Position numbers and translations under genes: made by a program | The notes under the pieces: model-generated | The model's input: only the letters and a program-made list of their open reading frames with translations | The model's database searches: none | What the model was told of the DNA's origin: nothing | NCBI GenBank assembly: GCA_964535015.1 | Contig: CAZHRU010000114.1 | Span: forward strand, 1-6,831 | Reading direction: 5' to 3' | Source: CAZDUS01 sp964535015 | Lineage (GTDB): Bacteria; Verrucomicrobiota; Kiritimatiellia; CAIKKV01; CAITUY01 | Length of the DNA: 6,831 bases | Shown here: piece after piece, positions 1 to 4,620 of the stretch | Layout of the letters: every line of letters starts with the position of its first letter | Numbering within the stretch: the stretch's first letter is position 1

Positions 1-561
1 AAGGCGATCGTCGAAGCCGATCTGGTGGACTGTATGGTCGCTATGCCTGGGCAGTTGTTCTATTCGACCCAGATTCCCGTGTGCCTCTGGTTTCTGACCC
101 GTAACAAGGCTGGCAACCCTTCGGCACGCTCAGGGCGGGGGGCTCGGGATCGCCGTGGTGAGACGCTCTTTATTGATGCTCGCAAAATGGGCACCTTGGT
201 TGACCGCACCCATCGTGAATTGAGCGACGGCGACATCCAAAGGATCGCCGACGCATACCACGCTTGGCGGGGAGAACCGCCTTCGTCAGAGCAACTACGG
301 CGGTCAGGGAAAGATGCGGGGAAGTACGAGGATGTGGCTGGCTTCTGCAAGGGCACGGCTGTTGCCGAGATCGAAAAGCACGGATTCGTGCTGACCCCTG
401 GGCGGTATGTCGGGGCAGAAGATATTGAAGACGACGGCGAGCCGTTCCCTGAAAAGATGGTTCGATTGGCGAAGACTTTGGGTGAGCAGTTTAACGAGTC
501 TGATCGTCTGGCGAAGAAGATACGGGGCAATCTGAAGGATTTAGGATTCCAAGTCCCTTGA
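1..561 (+). CDS. hsdM: Type I restriction-modification DNA adenine methyltransferase, HsdM subunit (C-terminal part, 5' end outside window)
   Basis: HsdM uses S-adenosylmethionine to N6-methylate adenine in the bipartite site chosen by HsdS, and forms the M2S core of the Type I complex in the cytoplasm. The frame is open from base 1 and ends with TGA at 559-561, giving 186 C-terminal residues. Fragment residues 8-33 carry the family's conserved stretch LVDCMVAMPGQLFYSTQIPV, which follows the catalytic NPPF motif in full-length proteins. The SAM-binding and NPPF motifs themselves lie upstream of the window. FVLTPGRYVG (fragment 129-138) is another hallmark near the C-terminus, followed by a helical, charged tail (about 145-180) of the kind that contacts HsdS. 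No frameshift or odd feature is visible. The hsdS start lies 32 bases after the stop, so the two genes are cotranscribed. The assignment is very secure. The internal GTG at 25 is not a real start. Confidence 0.97.
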   Translation, partial: KAIVEADLVDCMVAMPGQLFYSTQIPVCLWFLTRNKAGNPSARSGRGARDRRGETLFIDARKMGTLVDRTHRELSDGDIQRIADAYHAWRGEPPSSEQLRRSGKDAGKYEDVAGFCKGTAVAEIEKHGFVLTPGRYVGAEDIEDDGEPFPEKMVRLAKTLGEQFNESDRLAKKIRGNLKDLGFQVP

Positions 562-577
562 TTTTTCAGAATCAAGG
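556..577 (+). promoter_or_regulatory. Hairpin across the hsdM stop codon and the hsdS ribosome binding site
   Basis: CCTTGATT (556-563) is perfectly complementary to AATCAAGG (570-577), with a 6-base loop TTTCAG. The left arm contains the hsdM stop TGA (559-561). The right arm contains most of AAGGA (574-578), the only purine-rich Shine-Dalgarno candidate before the hsdS ATG at 594. A ribosome finishing hsdM would melt the stem, so it could couple HsdS synthesis to HsdM synthesis. That role is inference. There is no downstream T-run, so an intrinsic terminator is unlikely. Confidence 0.5.
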
Positions 578-593
578 ATAGAAGTGCTGGGTT

Positions 594-1859
594 ATGACTT
601 TCGAGAACACGCTTGATGAAATGGTTGAAATAACGATGGGGCAATCCCCGTCTGGCTCAACCTGTAATGAAGAAGGCGTGGGTATCCCATTGCTCAACGG
701 ACCAACCGAGTTTGGACAACATCATCCTACCCCTGTCCAATTCACGACGGACGCCAAAAAGACCGCTCGCCCCCATGACTTACTTTTCTGTGTTCGTGGC
801 TCAACCACAGGGCGAATGAACTGGGCAGATCGGCAGTATGCAATCGGTCGAGGTATAGCATCATTTCGTCACAAGCACGGAGATGAATTTCATCCTTTTT
901 TGCGAGCCGTGGTCGAATTTCACCTCCCAAATCTTCTCGCCCAAGCAACTGGCTCAACTTTTCCCAATGTTTCCTATAAACAACTTGCTGGACTTCGATG
1001 TCGTATTCCCCCTCTCCCCCAGCAAAAATCCATCGCCGACATCCTTGGTTCTCTGGACGATAAGATTGAGTTGAATCGCAGGACGAACGAGACGCTGGAG
1101 GCGATGGCGAGGGCGGTCTTCAAGTCGTGGTTCGTGGACTTCGACCCTGTCCACGCCAAGTCCAAGGGACGCCAGCCCGATGGGATGGACGCCGAGACCG
1201 CCAAGTTGTTCCCCAGTTCGTTTGTGGATTCCGAGAGCGGGCGGGTGCCGAAGGGGTGGAAACCGACGCCGCTGACCGATCTGATTGAGGTAAATCCTTA
1301 CCGAAAACTTCCGAAGGGCATTGTCGCTCCCTATCTGGATATGGGGGGACTGCCGACCCGCTCGGCACGCACGGAAACAGCCATTCCAAGGGTATTCTCC
1401 TCGGGATCAAAGTTTCGCAATGGTGACACACTCGTTGCTCGCATAACCCCCTGTCTCGAAAACGGCAAGACGGGGTTTGCTGATGGTCTCGACGAAGGAC
1501 AGGTCGGATGGGGATCAACCGAGTTCATAGTGTTATGCCCAAAGGAACCCATTCCGCCGCCGTACGCATATTTCCTGGCACGCACCGAAGAGTTCCGCTC
1601 GTTCGCCATTGCCAATATGACAGGGACTTCAGGACGCCAGCGGGTCGTTGTGGATAGTCTGTCCCACTTCCTGTTGCCTGCACCGCCTGCCGACCTCGGA
1701 CAGAGGTTCGGCGATTTCGCTTCAGCCGTCTTGGAACAGATGAAGGCGAACGATGCCGAGGTTGCGACGCTATCGGCAATCAGGGATGCCCTGTTGCCGA
1801 GGCTGTTGTCGGGGCATCTTCGGGTCGCTTCGCCAAGGACGCCCAAGGCATCGGCATAG
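594..1859 (+). CDS. hsdS: Type I restriction-modification specificity subunit HsdS
   Basis: HsdS recognises the split DNA target and scaffolds HsdM and HsdR. The 421 residues show the usual order. TRD1 spans about 1-140 and ends in CRIPPLPQQKSIADILGSLD (136-155). The central conserved helix and linker run from about 145 to 190, including DDKIELNRRTNETLEAMARA (155-174) and KSWFVDFDPVHAK (177-189). TRD2 starts near VPKGW (218-222) and ends at LLPAPP (360-365). The distal conserved helix ends in IRDALLPRLLSGHLRV (396-411). The length is normal for the family. ATG 594 is chosen because it directly precedes the expected N-terminal TRD sequence; its Shine-Dalgarno AAGGA (574-578) is rather far (15 bases) and partly in a hairpin. 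The DNA coding for TRD1 is AT-richer than the central region (row 841-900 about 42% GC, row 1141-1200 about 68%), which suggests TRD exchange. The recognised sequence cannot be read from the protein. Confidence 0.96.
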   Translation: MTFENTLDEMVEITMGQSPSGSTCNEEGVGIPLLNGPTEFGQHHPTPVQFTTDAKKTARPHDLLFCVRGSTTGRMNWADRQYAIGRGIASFRHKHGDEFHPFLRAVVEFHLPNLLAQATGSTFPNVSYKQLAGLRCRIPPLPQQKSIADILGSLDDKIELNRRTNETLEAMARAVFKSWFVDFDPVHAKSKGRQPDGMDAETAKLFPSSFVDSESGRVPKGWKPTPLTDLIEVNPYRKLPKGIVAPYLDMGGLPTRSARTETAIPRVFSSGSKFRNGDTLVARITPCLENGKTGFADGLDEGQVGWGSTEFIVLCPKEPIPPPYAYFLARTEEFRSFAIANMTGTSGRQRVVVDSLSHFLLPAPPADLGQRFGDFASAVLEQMKANDAEVATLSAIRDALLPRLLSGHLRVASPRTPKASA

Positions 1860-1875
1860 ATGAGGAGAGGTAAAC

Positions 1876-2460
1876 ATGGACGACTATTGGATCAAGGAGT
1901 TTCGACGGAGGATACAGGACTTCGACGCCGAATGTCCCGTCGGAGAAGGTGTGTCTTCGGTCTCGATCAAGATTCGTCCAGTATCGGGGTGTTGCTGTTC
2001 GAGCCATTCGCCTGAAGTATGCGACCTTGTTAGGCGGCATCGCTTCCCCACGACGAAGGACGACCGCTTTATGGTCATCGAGCACGAAAGCGGGCCGGAA
2101 ATACTCACCCTTGTCCAGTTCACGACGGCTGGCTTGTCCCTAACCGCTGGCGTTATCGCCCTCACGACTGCCATCCTGAATGCACGAGCCAAAGACAGAC
2201 ACAAAGGCGACCGTTCGGGCGGCCCCGTGAAGGTGATCGTGCGGACGATCCGCAGGGACGGGGAGTATCGGGAGGAGGATGCTATCGAGGTTGACTGCGT
2301 TGATCCCGTGACGGAAGTCGAGATTGAGGAGATTCTGACATCAGCAACCTGCAAGGTGCTGGACGGCCAGGAACAACCGATGGCGAATCCGAAAGCCGTA
2401 CGCAAGTCGCTGCCTCGCCGAAGGTCGCCTGCTGCGACAAAACCGAGCAAGGGCAAATGA
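1876..2460 (+). CDS. Uncharacterised single-membrane-helix protein inside the hsd operon
   Basis: I do not recognise this 194-aa protein. The start is well supported: GAGGAGAGG at 1862-1870 lies 5 bases before ATG 1876, and the gene begins 16 bases after the hsdS stop. An N-terminal charged segment (1-38) is followed by a cysteine cluster (C39, C40, C41, H44, C49, with C20 further upstream) that could bind metal or form disulphides. A hydrophobic, Thr/Ala-rich stretch at about 76-103 (ILTLVQFTTAGLSLTAGVIA and on) would make one membrane helix. Next comes a probably beta-rich segment (117-155, starting PVKVIVRTIRRDGEY, then DAIEVDCVDP) and a strongly basic, Pro-rich tail (172-194). The layout of a helix followed by a small 'VKVxVR...G' domain loosely recalls the EACC1-type modules described near conflict-system effectors; this is a weak resemblance only. 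Its stop overlaps an ATG (2457-2459) that opens a truncated Schlafen-type gene, so it was once translationally linked to that gene. Confidence 0.8.
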   Translation: MDDYWIKEFRRRIQDFDAECPVGEGVSSVSIKIRPVSGCCCSSHSPEVCDLVRRHRFPTTKDDRFMVIEHESGPEILTLVQFTTAGLSLTAGVIALTTAILNARAKDRHKGDRSGGPVKVIVRTIRRDGEYREEDAIEVDCVDPVTEVEIEEILTSATCKVLDGQEQPMANPKAVRKSLPRRRSPAATKPSKGK

Positions 2461-2563
2461 TTACAAAACGCATAGATCAATTGACCTACGCCGACATCGA
2501 AGGGTTTGTCCAACGGCAGGTCCCCGAGAGTCGGGTGTTGGACTACAAGCGGCAATTGCCTAA
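2457..2563 (+). pseudogene. 5' remnant of a Schlafen/AlbA_2-type DNA-binding domain gene
   Basis: An ATG at 2457-2459 overlaps the previous stop (ATGA), with AAGGG at 2449-2453 as a close Shine-Dalgarno. The first ~36 codons read MITKRIDQLTYADIEGFVQR followed by QVPESRVLDYKRQLPN. The pattern 'DI..hv...VPES..LDYK..LP' is the typical N-terminus of ATP-binding proteins with a Schlafen AlbA_2 (AAA_4) domain, which usually have several hundred residues and often accompany Type I loci. Here the family pattern stops after about codon 36. The frame continues with unrelated residues to TGA at 2622-2624 (55 codons in all). The expected segment after LP, containing 'FL.D..A.AN..GG', is absent. I read this as a truncated gene joined to another fragment. 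A 55-aa peptide could still be made, but a functional Schlafen protein could not. Confidence 0.72.
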
Positions 2564-2625
2564 CGGAACAATTGTGTTATCGCATATCTGCCTGCCCGCG
2601 AGATCGACGCAGAGGTTTGTTTGAA
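2564..2625 (+). pseudogene. Vestige of an hsdR 5' end (codons ~18-39), frameshifted
   Basis: Bases 2582-2608 match 4686-4712 in the intact hsdR at 23 of 27 positions, including CTGCCTGCCC at 2588-2597 and CGAGATCG at 2599-2606. In the matching frame the remnant reads AYLPAREID against AYLPAPEIA of HsdR (24-32). If one extra base (C2581) is removed, similarity extends upstream: CAATTGTGTTAT (2569-2580) against CAACTGGGCTAT (4674-4685), QLCY against QLGY. Downstream, a further shift gives GLFE (2614-2625) against HsdR GLFAE (35-39). The order and spacing follow HsdR residues ~18-39, with at least two frameshifts, so this is a decayed copy rather than a gene. No similarity is visible beyond about 2637. 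The short length makes chance possible but unlikely. It directly abuts the truncated Schlafen remnant. Confidence 0.6.
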
Positions 2626-2714
2626 ATAACTGATGGGATGTACAGGGTAGATAGTGTTGCCTAAACTGCGGATGTGCGGTTCAATGTGGTTGCTATTTGT
2701 GGGGATGACAGAAC

Positions 2715-2719
2715 AGGAG
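2715..2719 (+). promoter_or_regulatory. Ribosome binding site deciding the ATPase start
   Basis: AGGAG at 2715-2719 lies 8 bases before ATG 2728. The frame is open further upstream to a GTG at 2674, but that codon has no comparable Shine-Dalgarno and the extra 18 residues do not look like the family. ATG 2728 is therefore preferred. Confidence 0.8.
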
Positions 2720-2727
2720 TGCGTGAT

Positions 2728-3999
2728 ATGAAACAAGATGACGAACTGGGACTGTGGGACAGTGAACTCGTATCTGTCCCGCGTATTGAGTACCTGCGGG
2801 TCCGGAATTATCGGGCATTGCGTGATCTTGAACTCAAAGACATGACTCCTCTTACGGTCTTTCTTGGACCGAACGGAAGCGGGAAGTCCACTGTCTTTGA
2901 TGTGTTTGCCTTTCTCTCGGAATGCTTCACTGTTGGATTGCGTCGAGCATGGGATAAACGCAATCGTTTCAAAGAGTTACGCACGAGGGGGGCAGAAGGC
3001 CCGATTGAGATTGAACTGAAGTACCGCGAAAAACAGAACCCCAAGTCACCGCTGATTACCTATCATTTGTCGATTAACGAGGGTCCAAAGGGGCCCTACG
3101 TGATGGAGGAGTGGTTGCGTTGGAAGCGGGGACAACGCGGGCAACCTTTTCGTTTCCTCGACTTCAGGAATGGTGAAGGCCGTGTTGTGTCCGGGGATCA
3201 ACCAGACGAAAAAGACCAGCGTGTTGAGGAACGTTTGGACTCACCGGAAATGCTAGCGGTCAACACGCTTGGTCAACTGGCCAAAAATCCACGTGTCGGT
3301 GCACTTCGGCGTTTCATCACAGGTTGGTACCTGTCCTATCTCACGGCCGACAATACCCGTGGGATTCCAGAGTCGGGTCCACAGGAACGTCTGTCTACCA
3401 CGGGTGATAACCTGCCAAACGTTATCCAGTATCTCAAGGAACAACACGGGTTGCAACTTGATCGTATTCTTCGCATTCTGGCACGGCGAGTTCCCCAACT
3501 GGAAAGAGTCGATGCAGAGGCAATGCAGGACGGACGGTTGCTTCTGCAAATCAAGGATGCGCCTTTTGACCGACCGGTATTGGCAAAGTTCGCTTCCGAC
3601 GGCACTCTAAAAATGTTAGCCTATCTCACCCTCTTGTATGATCCCGATCCCGCCCAGATGATCGGAATCGAGGAACCTGAGAACCAGTTGCATCCCCGGT
3701 TGTTGCCAGAATTGGCAGAGGAATGTCGGAAAGCGTCCAGTCGTTCCCAATTGTTGATTACTACCCATTCGCCTTTCTTCGCGGATGGCCTTCGCCCTGA
3801 GGAACTCTGGGTGTTGTATCGGGATGAGAAGGGTTTCACTCGGGCGAAACGTGCGGCGGACATCAAGGGTATTCCTGAGTTCATGACTGAGGGGGCTCAG
3901 TTGGGGCAACTCTGGATGGAGGGACATTTCCGGGTTGGCGATCCTTTAACGAAAGCGGGTATGCCGGCGGTGCCCGAACAGGCGAGTACGAAGTCGTAG
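2728..3999 (+). CDS. AAA_21/AAA_15-type (SMC/ABC-like) ATPase, probable sensor or motor of a defence pair
   Basis: The 423-aa cytoplasmic ATPase is of the RecF/OLD-like, ABC-class AAA_21 kind. Visible motifs in order are: an N-terminal strand IEYLRVRNYRALRDLEL (20-36); Walker A GPNGSGKST (47-55); a long insertion (about 75-285) with the family-typical TTGDNLPNVIQYL (224-236); a signature-like ASDGTLKMLAYL (289-300); Walker B MIGIEEPENQLHP (311-323) with the catalytic Glu at 315/316; and a switch/H-loop LLITTHSPFF (342-351) with His 347. All ATPase residues look intact. The C-terminus stops at about 423 with no fused TOPRIM domain, unlike OLD nucleases, and a candidate TOPRIM-like protein is encoded 12 bases downstream. 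The position between hsdS and hsdR matches R-linked ORFs (rloA type) and the place of prrC in the EcoprrI locus. The roughly 100-base leader before it contains no convincing promoter (a TTGAAA at 2621-2626 lacks a well-spaced -10). A defence role is inference; the ATPase fold is secure. Confidence 0.92.
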   Translation: MKQDDELGLWDSELVSVPRIEYLRVRNYRALRDLELKDMTPLTVFLGPNGSGKSTVFDVFAFLSECFTVGLRRAWDKRNRFKELRTRGAEGPIEIELKYREKQNPKSPLITYHLSINEGPKGPYVMEEWLRWKRGQRGQPFRFLDFRNGEGRVVSGDQPDEKDQRVEERLDSPEMLAVNTLGQLAKNPRVGALRRFITGWYLSYLTADNTRGIPESGPQERLSTTGDNLPNVIQYLKEQHGLQLDRILRILARRVPQLERVDAEAMQDGRLLLQIKDAPFDRPVLAKFASDGTLKMLAYLTLLYDPDPAQMIGIEEPENQLHPRLLPELAEECRKASSRSQLLITTHSPFFADGLRPEELWVLYRDEKGFTRAKRAADIKGIPEFMTEGAQLGQLWMEGHFRVGDPLTKAGMPAVPEQASTKS

Positions 4000-4011
4000 G
4001 AATATATCACC

Positions 4012-4620
4012 ATGCATGTGGAGTTTTTGCTTGAAGAACCATCCGCCGAGGCGGCCTTGAGTAACTTGGTGCCTGCCGTGGTGCCACAAGATGTCACATT
4101 TGCTTTTCATCTTTTCCGCGGCAAGCAAGACCTGTTGCAAAATCTCCCGCGACGTTTGAAAGGTTATCGCGGTTGGATACCTGATGACTGGCGAATCGTA
4201 GTCCTGGTTGACGAAGATCGGCAGGACTGTCGCCATCTGAAACAGCGGATGGAACAGATTGCTCTTGACTGTGGGTTCGGCACAAAGAGTTCTCCTGTTC
4301 GTGGCGGAATGTTTCAGGTTTTGACCCGTATCGCTATTGAGGAACTTGAAGCGTGGTTTCTGGGTGATCTTGCGGCTTTGTCGCGTGCCTATCCAAAACT
4401 CTCCGCAAAGTCGCTTGGCAAGCCAAAATACCAGAATCCGGATGCAATCGGGGGTGGTACTGCAGAAACACTCGAAACGCTCCTTCAACGGGCCGGTTAC
4501 TATTCTGGTGGGATGCCCAAAATCGAGGTAGCATCACGGATTTCGGCATTCATGGATCCCGCGAGCAATCGATCGAGGAGTTTTCAGGTGTTCCGGGACG
4601 GTTTGCTTGCATTGGCATGA
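4012..4620 (+). CDS. DUF4276 family protein, candidate TOPRIM-like effector partner of the ATPase
   Basis: The 202-aa protein starts at ATG 4012. The TAGGAA at 3997-4002, which includes the ATPase stop codon, serves as Shine-Dalgarno 9 bases upstream. The sequence fits DUF4276: N-terminal VEFLLEEPSAEAAL (3-16), FRGKQDLLQNLPRRLKGY (35-52), WRIVVLVDEDRQDC (60-73), IAIEELEAWFLGD (108-120), NPDAIGGGT (142-150) and NRSRSFQVFRDGL (186-198). A Glu pair after the first strand (E8, E9) and a DxDxxD group after a hydrophobic strand (D67, D69, D72) have the order of TOPRIM metal-binding residues, as in OLD, AriB (PARIS) and RloB-like proteins. E110, E111 and E113 are further conserved acids. I infer a metal-dependent nuclease, but the biochemical activity is unknown. 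The 12-base gap to the ATPase and the 4-base ATGA overlap with hsdR indicate coupled expression. Confidence 0.88.
   Translation: MHVEFLLEEPSAEAALSNLVPAVVPQDVTFAFHLFRGKQDLLQNLPRRLKGYRGWIPDDWRIVVLVDEDRQDCRHLKQRMEQIALDCGFGTKSSPVRGGMFQVLTRIAIEELEAWFLGDLAALSRAYPKLSAKSLGKPKYQNPDAIGGGTAETLETLLQRAGYYSGGMPKIEVASRISAFMDPASNRSRSFQVFRDGLLALA

Noticed and set aside
556..577. Intrinsic terminator after hsdM.
   Set aside because: The stem is AT-rich, is not followed by a T-run, and hsdS follows within 32 bases. A coupling structure fits better.
734..2128. A 17-base near-repeat (TGTCCA[A/G]TTCACGACGG) at 734-750 in hsdS and 2112-2128 in the unknown protein, both encoding VQFTT.
   Set aside because: It is short and isolated, the flanks show no similarity, and the two sites lie in unrelated protein regions. 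Chance is the simplest explanation.
1884..2555. Long antisense reading frames, for example 1884-2555, 60-644 and 6038-6601 on the - strand.
   Set aside because: They lie opposite well-supported + strand genes, have low-complexity Ser/Arg-rich translations with no recognisable domain, and lack convincing start signals. They are shadows of moderately GC-rich coding DNA.
2618..2690. Possible promoter (TTGAAA at 2621-2626, or TTGCCT at 2658-2663) before the ATPase.
   Set aside because: No -10 element with good match and 16-18 base spacing follows either hexamer, so I do not list a promoter.
2728..4620. Base composition of the ATPase/DUF4276 module as evidence of recent transfer.
   Set aside because: Hand-counted rows span about 48-60% GC here and about 47-60% in hsdR, so there is no clear contrast. 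The transfer argument rests on the scar, not on composition.
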